Assembly (NCBI GenBank): GCA_004335635.1
Contig: QAXH01006075.1
Location: forward strand, 12,556 to 76,555
DNA length: 64,000 bases
Reading direction: 5' to 3'
DNA from: Chloromonas sp. AAM2
Taxonomy: Eukaryota; Chlorophyta; Chlorophyceae; Chlamydomonadales; Chlamydomonadaceae
Part shown: piece by piece, positions 13,562-24,467 of the stretch
How positions within the stretch are numbered: position 1 is the stretch's first letter
Layout: every line of letters begins with the position of its first letter
Position numbers and translations under genes: made by a program
The notes under the pieces: model-generated
Told to the model about the DNA's origin: nothing
Databases searched by the model: none
The model's input: the letters and a program-made list of their open reading frames with translations, nothing else

Positions 13562-14315
13562 GGCACTGTACTTTTCCGAGAAGCAATCCACTGTGCTAAC
13601 ATGAGTTGCTACCGCGATTCTGACTAGACTGTTCAAAGAAAGTTCTGCGCCCCTAGCGCAGGAACCCAGCTCTTATGTGGTGTAGCAAACTGAGTTGGCT
13701 GTGCCCTCTGCCGCTTCAGTTTGCCTTGTAGCATAGGGACCTGGACTGGCTGTCAGGCAACTGTGCAGTGCTTGGCATGCCTCTCAGAAACTTGCAAGTC
13801 AAAGCAGGGTGCTACTTCAGAGAGAGAGTATAGTACTCGACTGTTGCCAAACTGTGCGGTTGGTTTTCGTTCAAGCGTTGTTACTCCAGGAGTTCAGGTA
13901 CGGAATCTTGGCGCGTGGTCTTCATACTGCATGTCATGTCAGGCTTCAAGCTTCATAGTGTGCAAACACGTCTGCCAAAGTGTGCTCCATTCTATCATCT
14001 GCTACCCGGCCATACTCTCTGTCCTTCCCATCACAACGTTCCAACCACTATGTGAACACACTGCCGAGCGTGTTGTACCTAATCATGAATTATGCCATAG
14101 GACTTCTTCTTTAGGTTTTGTGGGTGCAGTCTGCCTACTCTTCCAGCTGGAATAAAGGCATGAGATATGTCAGACAGTGCGCTGCCATAACAAAAAACAG
14201 TGTGGGTGGCGAGAATCACAATAAATGCTGCAGGGTTTTGGCGTGCAAACCGCAATTGTGCCAGTGCATGGCAGCTGTGCAAAAATCATGCGTTTCATGT
14301 GACTTTCGATTTCAG
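13562..14315. other. Probable 3' UTR of TRP gene and spacer
   Basis: After the TAA of the channel gene there is no reading with convincing exon structure. The sequence probably holds the 3' untranslated region. Short open stretches near 13960-14100 and 14113-14157 could be upstream exons of the next plus-strand gene, but I could not join them in phase. No TGTAA-type poly(A) signal, which is common in green algae, was seen here. Confidence 0.5.
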
Positions 14316-16744
14316 TTTGTGGACCAGGCGTCACCAGAGGTTTTGCGTGCCTGGTATTCATTGCACGCAATTCAATGGTGTGCTTTGGCCGCTTTGTAGT
14401 TCATGATTCATGCCGGGGACACACGTGCACTCAGCACCTTGTGTTGGTGGAAAACATGTTGTTGTGATCGGAAGGGTATTGCATTTGACCCCTACGCAAT
14501 GCGACCTTGCGTCTCTTGAGAACAGTGCACGGTATATGCATATTGGAGATGGCCGAAGATGGAGGATGACAATCGATCGGAAATAGGGACTGTCACTGTC
14601 GGCTGTGCATCCTTGAGGATCAAGCTTGTGTATGGAAAGACATAACCACAGCTTGCCCTGCTATATTGCTGATTTTCTTGGTTCTTTTGGTGCTCTTGTG
14701 TGATGCAGTTTTGTGCTCAGAAGCCTTACGGACACTGGATCCAGATTCTTGCTGACAGGTTCTCTTACTCCAGATAAAACTGGTCTGGCTTGACTTCGGA
14801 CCCCCCCAAAAAAAAGGAGTTTGCCGAACTAGTAGCACACTCTGCAAACCTTCTGGACTGAAGGAGGAAGACCTTGTGCTTCATAGCACCGTATACTCTT
14901 TAGAGACTGGCACCCCAGGCAGAATTGTCCCGCAAGAATTGTCCCAGAACTGGCAAACTTCTTTTTTGGATTTGCAACATGGTCTCACTTGTGATTGGCT
15001 GGCTTGGAGATGACAGAACGGTGTCTGTTCAGAGGGCAGCCACCATTCCGCACACAGCTACGCTCATGCTCTGGCCATTCTCTCCGGCCTCAGCTCATGT
15101 GCCGGCGCAGCACAGAAGATCATGGTCAAGGCAGGTGAGACGGCTGCATCCCCTCTACACCGCAGGCAGCACTATTACATGACTTGACATGTGCTTGCAT
15201 GAACGCCGTCCGATGATCACATCAATAGACCGCAGAGGCAGCGCCACTGAAGTGCGGCCTGAGGCTGGAGTGACAGGGCAGCATGGCTCCCGATCCACTC
15301 TGTGCACTTGATCTGATGCCACCATGCCAATTACTCTCATGCATGGGGCCAAAACATGCTCATAGCATGTCCAAAAACAGATCCGGCAAACGAGGCCTTC
15401 CAAGGGCTTCTGCGCATACATGGCTGTGTCCAACTAACTCAACATGACAAAATAACCATCTGACTCTGCACGTCGTTTCCCCGTATGCACACCATCCATG
15501 CGTCTGGCAATGGGTTGGGTCTGGGTCAACTGTGTGGCATGTGGGGCACATTTTCCATGTGTTCAAACCAAACTGGCTCACTACTCCCCTGTGCTGTGCC
15601 GAGCCACCACAAAACTATGACACTCAGCCGCAGCCTTCACACAGCCTTTACGGCTCCAATGAGCCCACTGGAAGGGTCTTGCAGCCAGTGCCTGTGAGGA
15701 TGTGCATTGGTTGGCTTGGTTGGCTGAATTGTTGGGTTGTACAGGTGGTGCTCCTGTCGGCTCGGCCTTGGAGTAACTGCACTTGTGGCAGACCCGCTGT
15801 CAGGTGGCAGCAGTAGGATCACTTGCCCGGCGCAAGGGTGGAAATGTAAAGCACTGCAGCACGGAAGAAAGCAAGTGGACGCTGGTTAGCGCGGTTCAAG
15901 GAGGCACGCAACCACCACAAGGGCAAGGTGGGCACCGGACCCTCATGGACCCTAGGGTGGATAACCCGCATGAACCCTAGGGTAGATAACCGCCTTGTGA
16001 TTTGGTTTGCACCCAAAGCGCTGTGCGATCATGCAAATCATGACTTGATGCTGCATGTGTGTAGGCAATCCAGGTGGGTGTGCACAATCAAGACGTATGC
16101 AAATCAGATGCAGCACGGCCGAGCCACAAACATGGTTTGTGGTTGTGTGACATGTTTATAGTGCATACTCACTGGGAGGAAAAGTGCCAGACAAGCTGAG
16201 CGTGCAGGCTTCGTCTCTTTATTTGATCAGGGCTGAGGCAGGGCTGTTGTACACAACTCCAGAAACAGCAAATGCTACGAGTTCAGGCTTCCTCCCTTTG
16301 TCCGGAACAGCTTAGGGCAGCGCTATCAAACGCAGCTGTAAATGCTACGGGTCATGTTATCAAGTTGTGCAGCACACTAAACCATATGCTGCAGGTAAGG
16401 CTCACCATTGTTGCCTCGGATGAAGGCATCTCCATATTTGTTCTTGAGTTGTCCATTTACATACTCCTGCATTCAGGCATTGAACAGATAGTGAGCAAGT
16501 CGGCAACCATACCATGTGCATTCTTCAGTACCATTGGGTGTATAACTATGCCCAACCGTGCCATGCATGACACAACAGCTCTACTCATATTTCCTTTTAG
16601 ACATTGAGTCGCAACGAACGCAAGCAGCTGTATTGTAACATCTTCTTCGTGCGGTTTCACACCTGTGACCTGGAAGTGCTTCCACTAAAGAAGAGTTGCT
16701 ACAGCTTCCTGGATGACGTGCCATACTGCAGCTATCTCAACTGA
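14316..16744 (+). CDS. Unassigned multi-exon gene interleaved with LSM6
   Basis: I do not recognise this protein. Six exons join in phase: 14316-14377, 14709-14758 (or to 14782), 15033-15130, 15604-15693, 16287-16394 and 16601-16744, ending at TGA 16742-16744. The best-supported part is the last two: LNHMLQ followed by a GTAAGG donor, then a TTTTAG acceptor and TLSRNERKQLYCNIFFVRFH. The exon at 15604 has about 150 bases free of AG upstream of its acceptor, as expected for a true splice site. The 15130 donor must be GC (AAG then GCAGGT) to keep phase. The 5' end is not found. The last two exons lie inside LSM6 introns on the other strand. The product is about 183 residues as read, with Cys-rich segments and no visible membrane helix. 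It could instead be a decayed gene. Confidence 0.4.
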
Positions 16745-17132
16745 GCAGTGCTCGCCCACATTAAGTAACCAATCTGGCCCACGTCAAGTAACCAACCTGC
16801 GTAAGCACAGTGTGCTACTGATCTGAGATGCCACACGAGTGGGACGTCCCAACCCAACCCAACCCGTGCAAGCGCTCCTCACCTCTGTCTGCTCCATAGC
16901 AATGTTCATGTACCCATCCAAACACGCCAAGATGCCCTTGTAGCCGACCCCGGAGTTCAACTTGACGAGCACAGGCTTGCCCTTAATTGCCTGTGCGGCC
17001 AGGGCATAGATCGTGCCAAAACCCTCGGATGAGGTGCAGCTGGCCCTCCAACGTACTCGCATGTCTCATTCGCACCTTGAGGAACTCCGCGGGCGTCTTG
17101 CTGATCCCCTGAGCGGTGGGCGCGTCCGCCAT
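15819..17132 (-). CDS. LSM6: U6 snRNA-associated Sm-like protein LSm6
   Basis: LSm6 is a subunit of the LSm2-8 ring that binds the U-rich 3' end of U6 snRNA in the nucleus and of the cytoplasmic LSm1-7 mRNA-decay ring. The four exons on the minus strand, in coding order, are 17132-17076, 16990-16883, 16466-16406 and 15853-15819, giving 86 residues, close to the usual length of about 80. All junctions are GT-AG and in phase. The Sm1 motif is at residues 20-55 (KPVLVKLNSGVGYKGILACL, then DGYMN). Sm2 spans residues 69-81 (AFIRGNNVLYIST) and carries the RGNN RNA-contact motif. The ATG at 17132 gives MADAPTAQG, which matches family length. The gene is head-to-head with the glycosyltransferase gene and its introns contain exons of a plus-strand gene. 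Confidence 0.96.
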
Positions 17133-17618
17133 CCCCGAGGTGTTCGCTAGCGCCTGGCCTTGCTGTCGGAAGTTCGCATGCACTTGCGTCGGCTGCCCAA
17201 CTGACGGTTTCCGACCCTCGACCCTCGGTTGACCGGGAGGTAGCAAATTCGCGAGCATGCATGCTAGTCACGTGCGTAACCGCTGCCCACGCAAGCCGGT
17301 GTGTGCCAGTAGAGCCTTTCTGCTCCCATTGCGACTGTGCCATCCATTCTTCTGCTGCCAGTGGTAGATCACTGCAGGTTGCTGTGCCCATCTGTCACAT
17401 GTACGCTATACTCTGCAACTACCATTGTCATCACTCATTTGATTAGAAGCCAAGCTGACACATGGTGCCGCTACAGCCATGAAAGCCACGTCTCTTCAAA
17501 CCCAGTCTCTTCTCCAGACCAGGCACGTGACAAGGCAACAACAGCACAAAGATCAGCTCACACCAACCGCAGCTGCTGCCGTAGCAGCACTCACGTGCCA
17601 ATCCAAGCCCTCCAGCAG
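17133..17618. promoter_or_regulatory. Shared spacer between LSM6 and GT31 start codons
   Basis: The start codons of LSM6 (minus) and the glycosyltransferase (plus) are 486 bases apart. This space must hold both 5' untranslated regions and both promoters, so a bidirectional promoter is likely. No clear TATA element was identified. The reading frame of the plus-strand gene is open upstream of its chosen ATG, so an earlier start within this spacer cannot be excluded. Confidence 0.5.
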
Positions 17619-20600
17619 ATGCCACAATCTCCTTGGACTCTACTCCTGGCAACCCAATGGGTTGCGTGGGTCTCCATACTGCTCCACCCGACTATTTCAG
17701 CCAGCAGCAGCAGCAGCAGTCAGGCAGGGGGGATACCATTAGTCTACGATGATTTCGTTGTGGCCATGCCCGGCGTGTCCTCCCGCATCAAGATGGCCCA
17801 TGCCACCCGATCATGGCGCAACAACTTACGGACTGCTATCGTACTAGAAAACGCTGAGCTCATAGACATCTTAAAAGGTGGTGAGTGCGCTTGATAATGT
17901 GCACGTGGGTTCGTGAAGTAGATAGCTCTAGCATGTGAATGTGAACGAGGATACGTGGGCGCTGCTATCTCCATGTCAACAAGGTGGTAGTTCGAGTAGT
18001 GAGTCATAGCTGAAGGTGGAGTACAGCATTGCATGCTCGCCTGGCAAGCTGGCAAAATGGCTATGACACACTTCTCACCCTTGTGCGTATGTTCCTTGCT
18101 CTCTGTGTCCCTGTGTGCAGTTCACCCGTCCGAGGTGTACCTAGTGTGGCCTGATGAGGTTTCCTACTCAGGCAGCCTCACAAGGGATGTCAGGGCAGGT
18201 GGGTGCTAGGAGCTTTTTCTAATAGCACACCACGCGCGCACGCCCAATACAGCACACAGCACACAACGTCACACCTCACACATTGCACGTGCTTTTACTT
18301 TGAAGGCATCATGCCCATGCGTTGGTCAGGATGGTGACGTTGGCTGCTGCTAAGCGCCTGGATTGGTTGGTCTTGCGGCACCATGGGTTGAAGTATGATA
18401 AGCCATGTAATGCTGGTACAAGGTCACCGTATAGCATACACATGTCTCACACACTCGCATGCACATGGAGGCTTGGCTGTGCACACCGCATACACACACT
18501 TTGACTGCAACGGCTTTGCGACAGGTTTCCTTCATGACGCAAGCTGATGCTATCCGCACTTACTAGCCAGTAAACACAAACACAGCCAACCAACACAAAC
18601 CAAACACAAACCAAACACAAACACAGCTGCGTATCATGCATGCTGTGATGGTGTTTGAAGCCTCCCCAAGATGTTGCGGCATTTGCATGTTTGTGTGCAT
18701 GTACGTACAGCGATGATCCCCGTGATGGCGCACCGGATGTTCGGGGGCAGTGGGCCGCGCCGCGGGTACAAGTGGATGCTGTATGGGGACGATGTGAGCA
18801 GCAGGGGGTCTGGGAGAGGATAGAAATGAGGATCTTTGCAGTGTCACAGGACTGGTTGACAGCCTGACCGAAGCCACATGGCCAGAGCTATGTTCAGTAG
18901 GGTGTGTCGGCACATACCTCAACCACAAGGTAGGATTCAGTTGCTTGTCACTATGAGCACGATAGACCTCTTGCTGTTTTTGTTCAGCGCAGCACGGTCT
19001 GTACTGGTTCGCAATCATGGCTTGCAGTGCGCGCCTGTGGCCGCAGGACACGGTGTTTTTCATGGAGAACGTCAGGAGCATGTTGCAGCTGTACGACCAC
19101 ACGCAGCCGTACATGATCTCAGACAACCTGTGGTGAGAGTACGGCCAAGGCCAACAGGTGCTCACCGGGTTGTGGCTGCCGCATGGTAATGCCCCCACTG
19201 GAGTCCCCCACATGGGCCTTTGACTGCAAGCGGTACAGCCAACAGGCAGCCTCCTGTCACAGGGGGCATTCACTGGGCGCATTCCATGTATGGTTGTTGA
19301 GAGTCTGCAAGTTTGCCATGCAATGATGTTGATGATGATCCAGAGCCATGGCGCCATGCCGCCCCAGTGTGATGGTGTTATGCACACACATACATGTATT
19401 TGATGTACATGTACTGATATCGTCACTATTGTGCAGGTGGAACCACACCCATCACAACTTTGAAGCGCCCAGGTGCGGAGTGGGAGAGTGCATGGTATGG
19501 GTGGGCTTATCCACGCACACGCCATTACATCGCCATTACACGTCTATCACCATGCGCCCAAAGTGACTTCTGCAGAGCATCGCTGTACGGGTGACGCTTG
19601 CGGTCACACTTCACTCCTGGTGGTTGAAGGTTGTCAGTTGCAGACTATTCAGAGGACCCTGAACATGGCCCGTGCTGGACTTTTCGAGCATCATGTTGAT
19701 GTTTTGCTTGGAGGGCTACTGCACCTGAGCACCTGACATGTGACCAATCACCTGAATTGTTCGGTCTGCAGCACTGCAAACTGCATAACAGCAGGGAGCT
19801 GGAAGCCGTTACAATAGTTGGTTGACGGTAACAAGGGGTTTCTGCTAAGCGCCAAGACATGACAAATCTGCACCTGCAAACTCGCAGTAAGGAAAGGCCG
19901 TTACATGGTTGGTTGAGGGTTGTCGGTTATGCTGTCACTTGCCTCAGGTGCCTCCCCTGTCATGTACGGAGCCGCGAGACCGAGGCTGCCGTGCTGAACG
20001 CAACGCAGCATGGCACTTCCTACCCTCCGCCCTGGGGCTGCCCTTACTGCACTGTCAAGAAAGCTTGCCAGTGAGTGGCCTAGTGAGCCAACCGCCTGTG
20101 CCTCGATAGGCACGTGAAGTCAGGTATCACACCAACATGAGGACGGTGTTCACTCTTGGGGCGCTTGTTGGGTCGTACTCCCATCAGATGCAAGCCTAGA
20201 TGGGCTCAAAACAGCCGTACGTACAAGAGACTCTTATATGCAATACAAGCTTGTGTACCATCGTTTCCATCAGTGTTGCTCCGTCGGTTTGTTGTGCTCG
20301 TGTAGTAGGTGAGGCGTCTTTGCGTCGCTGGCAGCAACTGACATCACGCAGTTAAGCAGACCGCCAGGTGTACTGATGCTGTGTGATGCGTAGTGATTGG
20401 CGTGTAGTGTTATCAATGGTACTGGATGCTGCTGAGATTTCACGGTAGCCTGTTTGCAGGTGGTATTGGGATCGCATGCCCAAGCTCAAGGAAGAAGGTG
20501 CGCATGGCCCATGAGAGAGCCTGGCTGTGTCTTATTGCTTAGGACAACCCGTGCTTACATGAATAAGTCGTGGTTTGCATACAAGGGGTCGCGTCGGCTG

Positions 20601-22411
20601 AGGCAGATGAACCTGCATGGCGGGCGGGTAGCGCAGGCTGATTGAATGGCGTGACCAACAATGTGACGCCTGTTTGACATTGCACATGCACGCGTGTTTG
20701 CTGGGCACAGAGGAAGAACAGGCATCGCCTGATAAACCTTCTCGACGGCAACTGAAGGTCCATGCAACACAGGAGGCGGAGCAAGGACGGCGTGCGATGC
20801 AAGAGGCGGAAAAACAGGGCGTTGAGCCGCGTGAAGCAAGGAAACGCGCAGCTCGCCCCCCAGTGCAGGTCGTTCGCGACTGGGAACTATGGTCACACAT
20901 GCCAAACGCCCCGCCTGCACCACCTGGAGGCATTCCGATCGCAGAGGATGTCATGTTCGCGGACGAGGATCCGACTTCACTCCTCGCTAAGGCCAGGAGG
21001 CGGGCCTGCCATCACACCGTGGGCCATGGAGGCGCAGGTGTCATCTTGAGTTCAGGGCTTATGGAGCGGATTGATATGGACCAGTTTGTCGCGTGAGTCA
21101 TGGGCAAGTCTTGCAAAAGTCTAGGGAAAGCCTTTGGTGGAGTCGCATGCGTCTTGGGTGTGGCATCTTGGGAAACAACTTGGGAGCGGCAGTGGTTTCG
21201 CATGAGCGCGATTGTCATGGCTTGTCATCAGACGCAGAATGCAGGGACAGGAGACGCATGCAGTCGGATGTGTGCACACCAGGAAGCACGTCCACGCAAA
21301 ACAATGCCACATCACTGTGACCACAATCTGTGCATTGCGCAAACGTGCTGCACTTATTCTTTTTTGTTGCAGGTGTGTCCGCAAGCTGCGTGCGTGCTCG
21401 GGCGGCGACTGTCGTTTTGCCGTTTGCGTGCAAGACGTTGTGGGCATTGCCTTCACTGACCCGGGACACTCGGTGTTTGCCGGAAAAGACAAGCTGCGCA
21501 CCATCTTTGACAACGAACCCTTGCGGTGTGTGATGCAAGCCTTTATGTGCCGAGCAAGGCAACGATGCGACGGTCCACATGCAGGCTATGCTGCGCCTCA
21601 CATGCCACGCGTGCTGGTACGATGCCTTGTGCCCACAAGCCGGCCATGTCGAGCCTTTCAACAATTATTCATCAGCAGCAGCAACGACGATGCGGGCCCC
21701 ATCGGTTCAAAGCCGTTCTAGCCTTGCAATCGTCTGCAAACATACTTCGCAACGATGTTCACGACGGTTCATGCGATTCAACTCGTTTTAAGCATAATCT
21801 TCGCTTGATTTCCGCGTTGTGTCGATGGCCCTTAACGCAGTCAGACCAGGCGTCTTCCATCGGAGTCCGTCGCCCGAGGCCTGTGCGACGAGGTGTGCCA
21901 GTTCCAGGTCGCCAACGCAGTGTCCTCACACATCAAGGCCCGATCACACCATAGCGTCAACATGTGAGTCACACATGGTGCTCATTTCACATGTGCTTCT
22001 CTGGTTGCTCATGAGTTGGCCGTCTTGTGGTATGGTAGCCAGGAAGTAGTGTCATGTGTAGCTCAGGCCGTCTCTTGTTTGTTACTGCACCAGGTGTGTC
22101 GCTTGGCTTAGCGCAATGGACGGGTTGAACAATCCTGTCGCTGCTTTAGCGGATGCTAGCGTACGCCTCGCATTGTTCGTCTGGATTGCTCAACAGAGCT
22201 TTGCCAAAACCTCTAGACCAGTGGTCCATGAAGCGTTTATCCAACTGTCATCTTGTGCTGCCTGCGTTGCCTCAGGGCTGCTGCCCACATGTACTTTGCC
22301 ACGCACTCGCACCGAGCGGCCCAGCAGTACCTGGCCCTGGGCGAGCAGCTGCGCGGCCTCCGCCTGCCCATGAACCACTCGGGCCATGCACGCGTTGGTA
22401 GAACCAACTAG
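17619..22411 (+). CDS. GT31 / Fringe-like glycosyltransferase
   Basis: This is a Golgi-type beta-1,3-glycosyltransferase of the CAZy GT31 class, closest in pattern to plant Fringe-like (DUF604) proteins. Its sugar donor and acceptor cannot be told from sequence. Eleven exons join in phase: 17619-17880, 18121-18198, 18711-18793, 19047-19132, 19437-19472, 19948-20070, 20460-20497, 20711-21092, 21373-21525, 21841-21963 and 22276-22411, coding 499 residues and ending with TAG. The ATG at 17619 gives an N-terminal hydrophobic signal anchor (about residues 4-27). The metal-binding motif is GDDDTVFF at residues 139-146, preceded by KWMLY. The later GGAGVILSSGL motif (about residues 341-351) and GGDCRFAVCVQDVV correspond to conserved acceptor-side motifs of the family. 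Exon 20711-21092 adds a charged Glu/Arg-rich insertion. A TGTAA element lies at 22968. Confidence 0.87.
18567..18628. repeat. AAACACA minisatellite in GT31 intron
   Basis: Short tandem variants of AAACACA and CCAACACA fill this stretch, upstream of the exon at 18711. It is a simple intronic repeat. Confidence 0.8.
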
Positions 22412-23399
22412 GATTTGTATGAACGGTACTAGGCTGATGCTCTCAGACAAGTTTAGGCACATGCCGTTGAATGGCATGAAGCCCAAGCCACGTAGGAATA
22501 CCTCCTCCGTCACTATGAACAGCCTTGCCAACTGTGACCACAACAGCAACGCTTGTGCGGACTTGCCTCGCATTGCGTGCGTTGTGTCTGGCGACGTATG
22601 TGAACCTTTTGAACGGCAGCCCTTGGCCAGGCAGTTGTTCAGTCATATGTGTGCGGAGAGTTCCTGCCTAAGCAGATGTTCAGTCATATCTTTGCGGATG
22701 TTTTAGTCTGACCTGCTCAGTGGTGTCTGATGACTGTGGCTGTTACAGTTAAGTTACGAACTGGCATGGAGAGAGGCCTGCGCCAACTGTGGCCATGCAC
22801 AAGGGTTGTTGGGGTGCCACATGATAGTTGGACAAAGCATACAAGGTGAGAGGAAGAACCACGAGGATAGGCAGCAGTTGTCAGCAGCGCGAACTGAGGG
22901 GTAAACTGGCGGACAGGAGCAGCGAATGTGACGATGAAATATTCACGTCTGACATGGTGCCACACGATGTAACGTATGCGCCTGTACGTATGTGTTGAAA
23001 TGATGTCAAGATTGAATGTGCCTCTTGAGTTTCTCTCTTACCCAATCGTGCTTCAGGGTGTTTGCGTCTGCTGCAAGGCTTTAGGTGGGCTAGGGCGACG
23101 CTGCATGAAATAGGGAAGGGGAGTCGTACCATCTGGTGATCTCATGGGCAGAGCAAATTCCAAGGGTTGCACACAGAGAGCCCAGCGAGGCATGCAGGCG
23201 GCAAAGCAACTGACAGGACGTGACGCTTACAGGCTTAAGAGAGAGAGATGCTTACAACCACGGTCACCAGGTAACCTTAAGAAGGACACAGGCAAAGCAA
23301 CCGACCCAATCACGGCCCGCTGCACTCGCCACATGGCATGCTTACTGATCAGGGTAGCTGCGAATATCAGGTTTGCCAGCCCAGCATCTGGTGTAACCA
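22412..23399. other. GT31 3' UTR and spacer to tRNA gene
   Basis: No gene was recognised. A TGTAA element at 22968-22972, the type of poly(A) signal common in green algae, is a candidate 3' end for the glycosyltransferase mRNA and would give a 3' UTR of about 560 bases. Confidence 0.45.
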
Positions 23400-23480
23400 G
23401 TCACTTTGGCCGAGTGGTTAAGGCGGTGCCCTGCTAAGGCATTTCCGATAGGAGCGCGCGTTCGAATCGCGCAGGTGACG
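23400..23480 (+). tRNA. trnS-GCU: tRNA-Ser (anticodon GCU)
   Basis: The 81-base gene folds as a class II tRNA. The acceptor strands GTCACTT (23400-23406) and AGGTGAC (23473-23479) pair with one G-T, followed by discriminator G. The D arm is GGCCGAGTGGTTAAGGC. The anticodon loop CTGCTAA between TGCC and GGCA gives anticodon GCT, reading AGC/AGU serine codons. There is a long variable arm, then the T arm GCGCG-TTCGAAT-CGCGC. CCA is not encoded, and no intron is present. A TTTT run at 23488-23491 is a likely RNA polymerase III terminator. A and B box promoters are internal. Confidence 0.96.
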
Positions 23481-24467
23481 GAAATACCTTTTATGCGGAG
23501 GTCGCGGCGCCGCCGCAGGACCGCTTCGCCATAGTCCGGCTCCATCCGGTGACATCGTATGGCCTGATTGCTGCCCGCCGTGTGAACGCATAATGATAAA
23601 CATTGCTGCATCACTTCTTGCCTGGGCTGGTGCAATCACACCGCGATTGAGCACGTTACAGTCACTTCCTGCAGTCTGCAAAACCGAGCATTTCAAACAA
23701 AGCCATCCAAACGAACTTTCCTGACATTTGCAACAAGCAAGCGAAACTGCTGGCCAACCACCCGTGAATCTGACCGACAGTTGTGGACACAGGACCATAC
23801 AGTCGATACCCAACACTGCCAAGGCGTGTATGTACAAGATGTTAATCACAGACGTGCAGTCCAATGTTTTTTTGTTGCACAGCCAGAGGCTTGTGTAAGA
23901 GGTCTGTTACTGGGGCATCATTCATGGCAGTACAACACACGTCCTCTCCTGCGTGCATGAGTATCGCTGAGGTAAAACATTAAAAACGTTGCGACAAACA
24001 AAGAGCATCTCGAGCATGGCCTCTTAAAGATAATCTGCTTCGGAAACAACAGAGCTTGCCGGGCAAAGAAAATGACTGTGGCCAGCCAAGGGCCTTCCAT
24101 GCCAGACCAGCAGCAAGCTGGCACCACCCTCCCGTCAAAATGCAGTGGCATGACAGCAAAGCTGAAAGCCGTGGCCTCCTATCCATTCTGTATCGTTGCA
24201 TGGAACGATGGGACGTCCGTGCTCCTGCTGTTGCAACTGAATGCATCCGCATTTCAACAGCAGTTGAACCAGCAAGGATCGCAGATGAATGAGGACACAA
24301 TGAATATCGCTGCACCCACCTGCAACCCAACCAACCTCCCGTGCAAAAAATAAAACTGGCAAACTTTTTTTTGGAACAACTAACTTTTGGAACACGGAAC
24401 AACTGCTTGACAGGTAACACTTTGCAGGCACCGCATGCATGTGGCAACACATGAGCGCACCGTTGGT
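23481..24467. other. Spacer downstream of tRNA and Tubby-like gene
   Basis: This contains the tRNA terminator and presumably the 3' UTR of the minus-strand Tubby-like gene. No exon or RNA gene was recognised. A long open minus-strand frame across 23418-23864 has no splice-site support or family resemblance and crosses the tRNA. Confidence 0.5.

Noticed and set aside
14758..15010. Open plus-strand reading of about 80 codons without a start
   Set aside because: It is open between an AG and a TGA, but no donor joins it in phase to the next exon of the unassigned gene, and it contains C and A homopolymer runs.
18563..19525. Minus-strand open frame of 320 codons
   Set aside because: It runs antisense across GT31 exons encoding the GDDDTVFF motif, and its composition is that of simple repeats.
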